Shown piece by piece: positions 1 to 6,108 of a DNA stretch of 6,177 nucleotides. Below the pieces are notes generated by a model, which saw only the letters and a list, made by a program, of their open reading frames with translations, did not search any database and was not told the DNA's origin. A program made the position numbers and the translations under genes. The DNA comes from Tidjanibacter sp. (lineage in GTDB: Bacteria; Bacteroidota; Bacteroidia; Bacteroidales; Rikenellaceae): NCBI GenBank assembly GCA_017628675.1, contig JAGBYS010000234.1:1-6177 (forward strand), read 5' to 3'. How positions within the stretch are numbered: the stretch's first letter is position 1; every line of letters starts with the position of its first letter.

Positions 1-517
1 CCACGCACTCGCCCCTCGATACGGTGCCGAAGTCGCTGAGGGTGTTGGCGAGTTTGTAGCCCACCATACAGTAGTTGCCCCTCTCCTCGGGACCAACGCC
101 ACGTAGGTAGTCGGCCATAGTCTGGAAGGCGTCACGGCCGTAGAAGTCGTCGGCATTGATCACCGCAAAGGGCTCATTGATGACCTCTGCACCCATCATA
201 ATTGCGTGGTTGGTGCCCCAGGGTTTCACCCTCTCGGCGGGCACAGTGAAGCCCTCGGGGAGTTTGTCGAGCTCCTGATATACGAACTCAACCTCTATTT
301 TACCGCCGAAGCGCGAGGCAGGGAAGGCTGCCTTGAAGGACTCGGCGAAGGTGTTGCGGATGACGAAAACGACCTTGCCGAAGCCAGCACGAACTGCGTC
401 ATAGATGGAGTAGTCGATGATAGCCTCGCCTGCGGGGCCCACGCCGTCCATCTGTTTGAGCGAGCCGTAGCGCGAGGCCATACCCGCTGCCAGAACAAGG
501 AGTGTCGGTTTTTTCAT
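1..517 (-). CDS. Nucleotidyltransferase (sugar-nucleotide pyrophosphorylase-like), C-terminus cut by window edge
   Basis: The first 172 residues of a gene read leftward from an ATG at 515-517; the rest lies beyond position 1, so no stop codon is present. The translation opens MKKPTLLVLAAGMASRYGSLKQ. Here LAAG (residues 9-12) followed by SRYG and K21 is the nucleotide-binding signature of the NTP-transferase fold, in the variant form rather than GxGTRxxPxTxxxPK. KPWGTNHA (98-105) and NADDFYG (121-127), which should hold the metal-binding aspartates, follow at the spacing expected for this fold. Family members in Bacteroidota are, to my recollection, around 300 residues, so roughly half is visible. 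The reaction would be transfer of a nucleotidyl group to a phosphorylated sugar or alcohol in the cytoplasm. The actual substrate cannot be read from the sequence. No Shine-Dalgarno is seen before the ATG; a good promoter lies about 50 nt upstream. The family is secure, the substrate is not. Confidence 0.88.
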   Translation of the reverse strand, partial: MKKPTLLVLAAGMASRYGSLKQMDGVGPAGEAIIDYSIYDAVRAGFGKVVFVIRNTFAESFKAAFPASRFGGKIEVEFVYQELDKLPEGFTVPAERVKPWGTNHAIMMGAEVINEPFAVINADDFYGRDAFQTMADYLRGVGPEERGNYCMVGYKLANTLSDFGTVSRGECV

Positions 518-563
518 AGTGTGAAAATCTGTTTTTATATTTCTTTTGTGTGAAGTGTCGGTG

Positions 564-594
564 CAAAAGTATACCTTATTATTATTAAAACAAA
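564..594 (-). promoter_or_regulatory. Bacteroidota-type promoter for the nucleotidyltransferase gene
   Basis: Read on the minus strand, TTTG (594 to 591) is followed by exactly 19 nt and then TACTTTTG (571 to 564). This matches the Bacteroidota sigma-ABfr consensus TTTG-N19-21-TAnnTTTG in both elements and spacing. Transcription should start near 557-559, giving a leader of about 40 nt before the ATG at 517. It lies downstream of the terminator of the neighbouring chaperone gene, so the nucleotidyltransferase has its own promoter. Confidence 0.8.
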
Positions 595-632
595 ATTATA
601 GCAATTTTTTCACCCAAAGCGAATACAAACAA

Positions 633-663
633 AAGGCGACTATCCTCTGCGGATAGTCGCCTT
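633..663 (-). terminator. Intrinsic terminator of the OmpH/Skp gene
   Basis: A perfect 13-bp inverted repeat (arms 633-645 and 651-663, outer sequence aaggcgactatcc) encloses a 5-nt loop. On the minus strand the stem is followed by a T-rich run (TTTTGTTTGT, starting within the base of the stem). It begins 24 nt after the stop codon of the chaperone gene. The T-tract favours the minus strand; no plus-strand gene runs into it. Confidence 0.88.
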
Positions 664-687
664 CCAAGACTCTATGTTGGCAAAAAA

Positions 688-1311
688 CTATTTGCTCTCG
701 GGGGTGTAGGCCTCGTTCAGACCCTTGATGATAACGGCCGTCAGGTCGAGTGCGGGGTTGGCGTTGATGATGGCGCCGCCCACGGTGGTGCTCTGAAGGA
801 TGATGTCGAACTGGTAGTCGGTATTCAGACCCTTCACAAACTCGGTGATGTTGTGCATAACCTGATTAGTCATGACCATCTCCTCCTCGGCGAGCTCGGC
901 GCTTACCTTCTGGGCCTCGGTCTGGTAGCTGGCGATGCGCTTGTTGATCTTCTGCTCCTCGGCAGCGAGTTTCTCCATCTCGGCCTGTGCGTTAGCCTGG
1001 GTGATGAGCACTTTGTTCACCTTATCCTGCAGCTCGTTAGCCTTCTTCTGGAGGTTGGTCTGGTCGCGCTGGATGCTCTTCTCGGTGTTGGCGAGTTTCT
1101 TGGTTGCATCGTCATATTTCTTCTGGAAATCGGCCTGTTTATCTTTGGCGAACTGGTAGGCATCAACAACCTGGTCGATGTAGAAATAGGCAATCTTGCC
1201 GGTGGTTGCGATGCTGTCTGCGCCGGTGGCAACCTCTACAGTTTTGCCTGCGTTGTTACAAGCGGTAAAACCCATTGCCAGAGCAACGGCTGCGATGAGA
1301 AATTTTTTCAT
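688..1311 (-). CDS. OmpH/Skp-family periplasmic chaperone, predicted lipoprotein
   Basis: A 207-residue protein. Residues 1-17 form a lipoprotein signal peptide (MKK, a hydrophobic stretch, then GFTAC) with the lipidated cysteine at C18. Residues 39-50 (KIAYFYIDQVVD) match the first strand of Skp/OmpH. Residues about 53-150 are a long charged, Gln/Lys/Glu-rich segment with almost no proline or glycine, the coiled-coil tentacles of the family. The C-terminal part returns to the body domain with YQFDIILQS (166-174) and LDLTAVIIKGLN (188-199), the usual DIT..V...LN ending. Skp homologues hold unfolded outer-membrane proteins in the periplasm. E. coli Skp is soluble, whereas this one should be membrane-anchored. 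NNAGK after the cysteine lacks the acidic surface-export signal known in Bacteroidota, so a periplasm-facing position is inferred. It stands alone with its own promoter region and terminator, not next to bamA. No Shine-Dalgarno is seen before the ATG. Confidence 0.9.
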   Translation of the reverse strand: MKKFLIAAVALAMGFTACNNAGKTVEVATGADSIATTGKIAYFYIDQVVDAYQFAKDKQADFQKKYDDATKKLANTEKSIQRDQTNLQKKANELQDKVNKVLITQANAQAEMEKLAAEEQKINKRIASYQTEAQKVSAELAEEEMVMTNQVMHNITEFVKGLNTDYQFDIILQSTTVGGAIINANPALDLTAVIIKGLNEAYTPESK

Positions 1312-1355
1312 TGTGTTTCGTATGGTTAATTTTTTTATTTTGAATTTCTAAGGCA

Positions 1356-1363
1356 CAAATATA
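1356..1363 (-). promoter_or_regulatory. -7 element upstream of the OmpH/Skp gene
   Basis: On the minus strand 1363 to 1356 reads TATATTTG, a full match to the Bacteroidota -7 consensus TAnnTTTG, 44 nt before the ATG at 1311. No clean TTTG is found 19-21 nt upstream (1383-1388 reads AACGAC on the plus strand), so the -33 element is weak or absent. The position within the AT-rich divergent gap supports the call. Confidence 0.6.
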
Positions 1364-1405
1364 CAAATTTTCGTAGGAAACGAACGACAACTCGCCTCTT
1401 TTTAT

Positions 1406-1413
1406 TATTTTTG
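1406..1413 (+). promoter_or_regulatory. -7 element upstream of ruvA
   Basis: TATTTTTG at 1406-1413 matches TAnnTTTG, with transcription expected to start around 1419-1421 and a leader of roughly 20 nt before the ruvA ATG at 1442. The region 19-21 nt upstream has no TTTG, so the -33 element is poor. This is the only promoter-like element seen ahead of the seven-gene plus-strand cluster, and probably drives all of it. Confidence 0.6.
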
Positions 1414-1420
1414 TACATCA

Positions 1421-1432
1421 AAAACCGGTTTT
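1421..1432. repeat. 12-bp perfect palindrome at the expected ruvA transcription start
   Basis: The sequence aaaaccggtttt is a perfect inverted repeat with no spacer. It begins 7 nt after the -7 element, so it would cover the start of the transcript. This is a suitable place for a repressor site, but no known operator is recognised, and chance is possible in A/T-rich DNA. Confidence 0.4.
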
Positions 1433-1441
1433 AAACTCAAA

Positions 1442-2038
1442 ATGTACGACTACTTAAGAGGACTTGTGGCGGAACTGACGCCCACCTATGCGGTCATTGA
1501 ATGTGGCGGCGTGGGTTATATTGTGACAATCTCCCTTCAGACCTACTCGCAACTCGAGGGTAGGGAAGAGGCACTCGTTTATGTGCACCATATTCTCCGC
1601 GAGGATAGCGAAACACTCTACGGCTTTGCCGACCGCACCGAGAGGGATCTGTTCCGACTGCTCATTGGCGTGTCGGGCGTGGGCGGTGGCACGGCTCGTG
1701 TGATACTTTCGACCTACACACCTGCGGAACTCTCCAATATTATCTCCTCCGAGAATGCCGTTCTGCTCAAGAATGTCAAGGGTCTGGGTCTCAAGACGGC
1801 ACAGAAGATCATCGTGGAGATCAAGGACAAAGTTGTGGGCGTGGGTACGGCTGTGGCCCAGGGTAGTGTGCTGGAGAGTATGAACTCCTCGTCGGAGGCC
1901 TGCTCCGAGGCCGTTCAGGCCCTCACAATGCTTGGCTTTGGCAAGGCCGTCAGCGAGAAGACCGTCAAAAAAATCCTCAAGGACAACCCCACGGCCGATG
2001 TGGAGTCGCTCATCAGATTGTCCCTAAAACAACTTTAA
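1442..2038 (+). CDS. ruvA: Holliday junction branch-migration protein RuvA
   Basis: At 198 residues this is the normal length for RuvA, the tetrameric protein that binds four-way DNA junctions and recruits the RuvB motor for branch migration during recombinational repair. Residues 1-62 are the N-terminal OB-fold (MYDYLRGLVAEL, then GGVGYIV at 22-28 and the ETLYGF end at 57-62). Two helix-hairpin-helix motifs follow: LLIGVSGVGGGTARVIL (73-89) and LKNVKGLGLKTAQKIIVEIK (109-128). The first reads GVGGGTA where many homologues have GVGPKxA; the hairpin glycines remain. After a linker, residues 152-198 form the small C-terminal domain that contacts RuvB (EAVQALTMLGF, with SLIRLSLKQL at the end). 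ruvB and ruvC are not in this window. It is the first gene of the cluster, 31 nt before the next. The ATG at 1442 is chosen because it aligns exactly with family N-termini. Confidence 0.97.
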   Translation: MYDYLRGLVAELTPTYAVIECGGVGYIVTISLQTYSQLEGREEALVYVHHILREDSETLYGFADRTERDLFRLLIGVSGVGGGTARVILSTYTPAELSNIISSENAVLLKNVKGLGLKTAQKIIVEIKDKVVGVGTAVAQGSVLESMNSSSEACSEAVQALTMLGFGKAVSEKTVKKILKDNPTADVESLIRLSLKQL

Positions 2039-2069
2039 CAGCAGTAGAGAACTAAGCAAACAAAAGTAT

Positions 2070-2477
2070 ATGACTCAGCAGATTCTTAAACGAGGAAAGG
2101 AGATTGCGGGCTCGTTGCGCCGCCGCATCACGCCTGCTTTTTTGGTTGCGCTCTTCCTCTCGTTCATCTTTTGGTATAGTGGCAAACTCTCCTACACCTA
2201 CACCGCCGAGGTCCCCATCTCGGTGACCATTGAGGGTGAGCGCCACAGGGTGACCTGCGTGGTGGAGGGCACGGGCCACAACATCATCTCGACCCGCTAC
2301 TTCAAACGCAAAAAGGTGAAACTGCGCCGCACGGATGTGGAGATGCTCCCCGTGGAGGGTGTGTCGGACACCTACCAGGTGACCAGCGAGTCGCTGCACA
2401 ATGCAATCGCTGTGCGCAATGCCAACCTGAAGATTATCTCGGTGAGCGCACTTCCCTATATCTGCCTGGAGGAGTAA
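2070..2477 (+). CDS. Short YbbR-like single-pass membrane protein
   Basis: A 135-residue protein with a basic N-terminus (KRGK, LRRRI), one transmembrane segment at about 22-37 (PAFLVALFLSFIFWYS), then GKLSYTYTAEVPISV, which is typical of the start of YbbR-domain proteins in Bacteroidota. The remaining 85 or so residues are soluble, rich in beta-type sequence and most likely extracytoplasmic. They hold VTCVVEGTGHNII and end in a stretch resembling the close of one YbbR repeat. YbbR/CdaR proteins usually carry several repeats and, in Bacteroides, are roughly 300 residues or more, so this copy is short. Position supports the family: in Bacteroidales a YbbR-like gene commonly sits directly before coaE, which starts 16 nt downstream here. 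I infer the family from the N-terminus and location; its role is unknown. CdaR regulates diadenylate cyclase in Firmicutes, but no cyclase gene is visible here. Confidence 0.75.
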   Translation: MTQQILKRGKEIAGSLRRRITPAFLVALFLSFIFWYSGKLSYTYTAEVPISVTIEGERHRVTCVVEGTGHNIISTRYFKRKKVKLRRTDVEMLPVEGVSDTYQVTSESLHNAIAVRNANLKIISVSALPYICLEE

Positions 2478-2493
2478 AACGAAGAGTTGGCGT

Positions 2494-3081
2494 ATGAGGC
2501 GTGTGGCCATAACGGGAGGTATCGGTAGCGGAAAGAGCACCTTTTGCAGGGCTCTTGCGGCCATCTCGGGTGCGCCCATCTACGACTCCGACCAGAGAGC
2601 CAAACATATTATGAGCCACGACGCTGTGGTGCGCCGGAGGCTCACGGAACTCTTTGGCCCCGAGGCCTACACAACCGAAGGGCTCAACCGCCCGCTTGTG
2701 GCCGCCGTGGCATTTGGCAATCCGGCCGTTCTGGAGAGGCTCAACGCTATAGTCCACCCGAGGGTGGTGGCCGATTTTGAGGAGTGGGCAGAGAGCCAGA
2801 CGAGCGACTATGTGATTCTGGAGAGTGCGCTGCTGTTCACCTCTCCGCTTGTGGGCCACTACGACCTTGCGGTGGTGGTGGATGCACCGCTGGAGATGAG
2901 AGTAAGGCGGTGTGTGGCGCGTGATGGCGCAACGCCCGAACAGGTTGAGGAGCGCATAGCCCGCCAGATGCCCGCCAAGGAGATGCGCTCGAGGGCCGAT
3001 GTGGTGGTCGAGGCCGACGGCAGAGATCTTGAGCCCATCGCCCGAGAGGTCGACAAGATAATTAGAACAATCGAGATATGA
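2494..3081 (+). CDS. coaE: Dephospho-CoA kinase
   Basis: A 195-residue protein of normal CoaE length. It phosphorylates the 3'-hydroxyl of the ribose of dephospho-CoA using ATP, the last step of coenzyme A synthesis, in the cytoplasm. The Walker A loop GGIGSGKST is at 8-16. YDSDQRAK (30-37) carries the conserved acidic pair of the CoA-binding part, and HPRV is at 88-91. ESALLFTSPL (110-119) is the family's LLFE region, with Thr116 where a Glu is usual. LAVVVDAP (125-132), RDG (143-145), the lid motif RIARQM (154-159) and RADVVVEADG (167-176) complete the match. Its stop overlaps the folP start (ATGA at 3078-3081), suggesting coupled translation. The ATG at 2494 puts the P-loop at the usual distance from the N-terminus; no clear Shine-Dalgarno is seen. 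Confidence 0.96.
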   Translation: MRRVAITGGIGSGKSTFCRALAAISGAPIYDSDQRAKHIMSHDAVVRRRLTELFGPEAYTTEGLNRPLVAAVAFGNPAVLERLNAIVHPRVVADFEEWAESQTSDYVILESALLFTSPLVGHYDLAVVVDAPLEMRVRRCVARDGATPEQVEERIARQMPAKEMRSRADVVVEADGRDLEPIAREVDKIIRTIEI

Positions 3082-3887
3082 AGATAATAAGCCCCCATCG
3101 CAAGGTGATGTCCATTCTCAATGTCACCCCCGACTCCTTCTTTGCCGACAGCAGGGCGGAGCAGCAGGGTGCCATACGCTCGCGCGTGGAGCAGATGATG
3201 CGTGAGGGTGCCGACATTATCGACATCGGAGGCTATTCCACCCGCCCCGGAGCGCAGGATGTAAGCCCCGAGGAGGAGTGTCAGAGGGTGCTGCTCGGTG
3301 CCTCGGAGGTGAGGAGCGTGGCACCCGATGTGACCATCTCCATTGACACCTTCCGCAGCGAGGTGGCTGAGGCCGTCTTGAGGCGCTACGAGAGGGTCAT
3401 CATCAACGATGTGAGTGGTGGCGAGAGGGATCGCAGGATGGCCGAGGTGGTGGCCCACTATGCTGCCCCTATGGTGGTTATGCACTCCAGAGGTACGCCA
3501 CAGACGATGCAGAGCCTTACTGCCTATGGCGATGTGGTGGAGGAGGTGAGGGATCATCTTGCCCGTCGTGCCGACATACTCACAGCCCAGGGTGTCGGGG
3601 AGATAATCCTCGATCCGGGCATAGGCTTTGCCAAGACCCAGGAGCAGAACTTTGCACTGATTGCCTCTCTGGAGCGCATCACCTCGCTCGGTTATCCCGT
3701 CCTGGCGGGCATCTCCAGAAAGAGTTTTATGTGTCGTGCTCTGGATATTTCGCCCGACGAGGCACTCGAGGCCACAACGGCACTCCATTGGGCCTGCCTT
3801 GAGAGGGGCGCCTCCATCCTCAGGGTCCACGATACGCTTGCTGCAAAGCAGACCATTTCACTCTACGAAAAAATCTATCGACTATGA
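3078..3887 (+). CDS. folP: Dihydropteroate synthase
   Basis: A 269-residue single-domain enzyme that condenses 6-hydroxymethyl-dihydropterin diphosphate with p-aminobenzoate in folate synthesis; it is the sulfonamide target. All family blocks appear in TIM-barrel order: LNVTPDSF (14-21), DIGGYSTRPGA (49-59), SIDT (88-91), INDVSGG (109-115), MVVMHSRGTPQTMQ (132-145), LDPGIGFAKT (178-187), GISRKSF (211-217) and ILRVHD (247-252). Two differences from the E. coli form are visible: FADS after the first motif where DGG is common, and GGYSTRPG rather than GESTRPG. To my knowledge the Tyr variant is usual in Bacteroidota, so neither suggests loss of function. It overlaps both neighbours by 4 nt, coaE upstream and lolD downstream. 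No other folate gene is in the window. Confidence 0.97.
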   Translation: MKIISPHRKVMSILNVTPDSFFADSRAEQQGAIRSRVEQMMREGADIIDIGGYSTRPGAQDVSPEEECQRVLLGASEVRSVAPDVTISIDTFRSEVAEAVLRRYERVIINDVSGGERDRRMAEVVAHYAAPMVVMHSRGTPQTMQSLTAYGDVVEEVRDHLARRADILTAQGVGEIILDPGIGFAKTQEQNFALIASLERITSLGYPVLAGISRKSFMCRALDISPDEALEATTALHWACLERGASILRVHDTLAAKQTISLYEKIYRL

Positions 3888-4558
3888 AAAACGATATCAT
3901 CCGTATAGAAAATCTCCACAAACGCTACGGCTCCCTTGAGGTACTCAGGGGGGTGTCGCTCACCATCCAGGAGGGCGAGGTGGTGGCCATTGTAGGCCCC
4001 AGCGGAGCGGGTAAGACCACACTCCTCCACGCTATTGGTGCGCTCTCGGAGTTCGACGAGGGCGATGTGTGGGTCGATGGGGTCAATGTGGCAGGACTCT
4101 CGAGCGATGCGGCGGCCGACTTTAGGGGCAGTCGCATAGGCCTTGTGTTCCAGTTCCACTACCTGCTGCCCGAGTTTACGGCTCTGGAGAATGTCTGCAT
4201 ACCCGGCTATATAGCCTCGCGCCCCAAGGCTGAGGTGGAGGCAAGGGCGCGTGAATTGTTGGAGCTCGTGGGACTTAAGGAGCGTATGACTCACAAACCC
4301 TCCGAACTCTCGGGTGGTGAGCAGCAGAGGGTGGCCATTGCCCGTGCGCTGATCAACTCGCCACGACTTCTGCTTGCCGATGAGCCCTCGGGTAACCTCG
4401 ACAGCCACAACCGCACCGAGATTCACAACCTCTTCTTTGAGTTGCGCGACAGGCTCGGACTGACGGTCGTGGTGGTGACACACGACGACTCGCTGGCCAC
4501 AATGAGCGATAGGAAGATAACTATTGTCGATGGTCAGATTACCACACCACAAGAGTAA
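3884..4558 (+). CDS. lolD: ABC transporter ATPase of the LolD/MacB family, probably lipoprotein release
   Basis: A 224-residue stand-alone nucleotide-binding subunit, the normal length for LolD. It has Walker [10 protein letters not shown] (38-46), the Q-loop [17 protein letters not shown] (88-104), whose wording is typical of LolD, the signature [15 protein letters not shown] (142-156), Walker [13 protein letters not shown] (162-173) with catalytic Glu167, and the H-loop His200 in VVVTHDD. All catalytic residues are present. LolD powers the LolCDE complex, which extracts lipoproteins from the inner membrane for transfer to the outer membrane. No permease gene is adjacent; in Bacteroidota the ATPase and permease are often encoded apart. 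FtsE and MacB are the closest alternatives. FtsE is less likely because no ftsX follows, and MacB because no membrane domain is fused. The ATG overlaps the folP stop (ATGA at 3884-3887). Confidence 0.88.
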   Translation: MKNDIIRIENLHKRYGSLEVLRGVSLTIQEGEVVAIVGPSGAGKTTLLHAIGALSEFDEGDVWVDGVNVAGLSSDAAADFRGSRIGLVFQFHYLLPEFTALENVCIPGYIASRPKAEVEARARELLELVGLKERMTHKPSELSGGEQQRVAIARALINSPRLLLADEPSGNLDSHNRTEIHNLFFELRDRLGLTVVVVTHDDSLATMSDRKITIVDGQITTPQE

Positions 4559-4589
4559 ATAAAGGAAGATTATACCCGCCGAAACTGCT

Positions 4590-5357
4590 GTGACACCCGA
4601 ACTTAGAGAACTTCTGGAGGAGCTCTATCTCCGCTACGACAACCTCGATTTCATCGAGGCCGACCCCATATCCATACCCCACTCATTCACCTCGCCACTC
4701 GACCGTGAGGTGAGCGGTCTGCTGGCAGCCACCATCGCCTGGGGCAACCGCAAGGCCATCGTCAAGAGTGCAAACCGTATGATGGACTATCTGGACCGTA
4801 GGCCCTATGAGTTTGTGATGGGGGCCTCCGAGGGGGAGTTGGCTTCGCTCGGGAGTTATGTCCACCGCACCTTCAACGGCACCGATCTGGAGTGCTTCGT
4901 AAGGGCCCTGCGCCGTATGTGCCAGAGGCGAGGCTCGCTGGGCGAGTGGTTCCAGAGCGAGTATGAGGCCTCGGGCGATATGAAGGTCGTCTTGGCCCGC
5001 TTCAGGGAGGAGTTCTTCGACTTTCCGCACCCCGTGCGCAGCGAAAAACATATCTCTTCGATTGCTAAAGGGGCCGCTTGCAAGCGACTAAATATGTACC
5101 TTAGGTGGATGGTGCGCGAGGATAAACACGGCGTCGATTTCGGCCTGTGGAGGCGCATACCTGCCTCGGCACTCTATCTGCCCCTCGACCTCCATTCGGG
5201 TAATATATCCCGCCAGTTGGGGCTCCTGGAGCGCCGCCAGAACGACTGGAAGGCCGTGGAGGAGGTTATGACTCATCTTCGTGAGGCCGACCCTCTGGAC
5301 CCCGTGAAGTATGACTATGCACTCTTCGGAGTAGGCATAAATGGTGCTATGAAATAG
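4590..5357 (+). CDS. DUF2400/TIGR02757 family protein, GTG start
   Basis: A 255-residue protein matching the TIGR02757 (DUF2400) family, widespread in Bacteroidota and of unknown function. Diagnostic stretches are DFIEADPISIPHSF (20-33), the block around LLAATIAWGNRKAI (44-57), KGAACKRLNMYLRWMVR (160-176), LYLPLDLHSGNISRQLGLL (195-213) and DPVKYDYALFGVGI (237-250). No signal peptide or membrane segment is seen, so it should be cytoplasmic. The start is GTG at 4590: an in-frame TAA lies at 4560-4562, no ATG lies between, and the first internal ATG comes well after conserved sequence. GGAAG at 4564-4568 is too far upstream (21 nt) to be a normal Shine-Dalgarno for it. The LDLH-RQLGL segment recalls the Asp-bearing helix of helix-hairpin-helix DNA glycosylases; that link is an inference. 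It lies between lolD (31 nt) and trmN6 (11 nt). Confidence 0.9.
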   Translation: MTPELRELLEELYLRYDNLDFIEADPISIPHSFTSPLDREVSGLLAATIAWGNRKAIVKSANRMMDYLDRRPYEFVMGASEGELASLGSYVHRTFNGTDLECFVRALRRMCQRRGSLGEWFQSEYEASGDMKVVLARFREEFFDFPHPVRSEKHISSIAKGAACKRLNMYLRWMVREDKHGVDFGLWRRIPASALYLPLDLHSGNISRQLGLLERRQNDWKAVEEVMTHLREADPLDPVKYDYALFGVGINGAMK

Positions 5358-5368
5358 TGTGATCGAAT

Positions 5369-6082
5369 ATGTCTAAAGGGTTCAGTTTTAAGCGCTTTTC
5401 CATAGAGCAGCAACGCTCGGCTATGAAGGTGGGAACGGATGGGGTACTGCTGGGTGCCTGGGCCGACCTTTTGCCCAGCCATAGACGCATCCTCGATGTG
5501 GGCTGCGGCACTGGACTCATAGCCCTGATGGCCGCACAACGCACCGAAGAGTGGGGGGCTGAGATTGTGGGCGTGGAGATAGACCCCGAGAGCGCCGAGG
5601 ATGCACGCCAGAATGTGGCTCGCTCCGAGTGGAGTGGACGAGTGGAGGTGGTCTGCAGCCCTGTGCAGGAGTACTCTTCGGAGCAACTTTTCGACCATAT
5701 TATCTCCAATCCTCCCTATTTTGTGGATTCGCTTCTTTCGCCCGATAAGGCTCGCACCAATGCCCGCCATACAACCACGCTCAGCTTTGATGAACTCACC
5801 CGAGCCGCCGCACGACTGCTTGCCCCCGATGGGGTGCTGAGCCTTGTGCTGCCCTGCGACCTGGTGGGCGATATGACCCTTGCGGCTGTGCGAAACGGCC
5901 TCTTCCTCTCCCGCCGAATGGATGTGAAGACGAAGGCCTCGGGGGCGCCTATCAGGGCCCTTCTGGAGTATCGCCGTGAGCCCCAAGCCACCGCCCACAC
6001 TACCCTTACAATCCACACTCCCGACGGCGACTTCACCCCCGACTATCGCACCCTCACCCGCGCCTTCTACCTCAAGTTCTAG
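5369..6082 (+). CDS. trmN6: tRNA1(Val) adenine-37 N6-methyltransferase (TrmN6/YfiC family)
   Basis: A 237-residue class I SAM-dependent methyltransferase matching TrmN6 (E. coli YfiC), which methylates N6 of A37 beside the anticodon of tRNA1(Val). The N-terminus carries the family opening FSFKRFSIEQQRSAMKVGTD (5-24) and LLGAWADL (27-34). Motif I is ILDVGCGTGLIALMAAQR (41-58), the acidic SAM-ribose loop is VGVEID (67-72), and the catalytic adenine-methylating motif is NPPY (114-117) within IISNPPYF. NARHTTTLSFDEL (131-143) and the closing YRTLTRAFYLKF (226-237) are also family hallmarks. Length and ends are complete. The ATG at 5369 follows the previous stop by 11 nt with no Shine-Dalgarno. 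It is the last gene of the cluster; a small hairpin begins at its stop codon. The substrate is assigned by family only. Confidence 0.94.
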   Translation: MSKGFSFKRFSIEQQRSAMKVGTDGVLLGAWADLLPSHRRILDVGCGTGLIALMAAQRTEEWGAEIVGVEIDPESAEDARQNVARSEWSGRVEVVCSPVQEYSSEQLFDHIISNPPYFVDSLLSPDKARTNARHTTTLSFDELTRAAARLLAPDGVLSLVLPCDLVGDMTLAAVRNGLFLSRRMDVKTKASGAPIRALLEYRREPQATAHTTLTIHTPDGDFTPDYRTLTRAFYLKF

Positions 6083-6100
6083 TACAGCGAACACTGTACT
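6081..6100 (+). terminator. Weak hairpin at the trmN6 stop codon, possible terminator
   Basis: A 7-bp perfect stem (agtacag at 6081-6087, ctgtact at 6094-6100) with a 6-nt loop overlaps the last two bases of the TAG stop. What follows (gttactattagatttg) is AT-rich but has no clean T-run, so it is a poor intrinsic terminator at best. It is the only candidate for the end of the seven-gene transcript within the window. Confidence 0.35.
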
Positions 6101-6108
6101 GTTACTAT

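Larger units (their letters stand above)
1442..6082 (+). other. Predicted seven-gene transcription unit, ruvA to trmN6
   Basis: Seven plus-strand genes follow one another with gaps of 31, 16, -4, -4, 31 and 11 nt. Two junctions are ATGA overlaps, which usually allow translational coupling. No terminator-like hairpin with a T-tract and no TAnnTTTG element was noticed inside the gaps. Cotranscription from the promoter before ruvA is an inference from this spacing; internal promoters inside genes cannot be excluded. Confidence 0.65.

Noticed and set aside
206..553. A plus-strand frame over the start of the nucleotidyltransferase
   Set aside because: The minus-strand reading gives a clean nucleotidyltransferase signature and a matching promoter; the plus frame runs into the promoter region and lacks motifs.
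853..1329. A plus-strand frame with very hydrophobic, Leu-rich translation, resembling a membrane protein
   Set aside because: It is the complement of the coiled-coil Skp gene: Lys/Gln/Glu codons read backwards give Leu/Phe/Val. There is no independent support.
2859..3830. A long open frame (323 codons) on the minus strand
   Set aside because: It lies antisense to coaE and folP, whose motifs are unmistakable. Its translation is His/Gly/Leu-rich with no recognisable domain, as expected for the shadow of a GC-rich gene.
3875..4552. A minus-strand open frame opposite lolD
   Set aside because: lolD has every ABC ATPase motif on the plus strand; the antisense translation resembles nothing.
3884..4558. 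FtsE as an alternative identity for the ABC ATPase
   Set aside because: No ftsX follows, and the Q-loop wording [16 protein letters not shown] fits LolD better.
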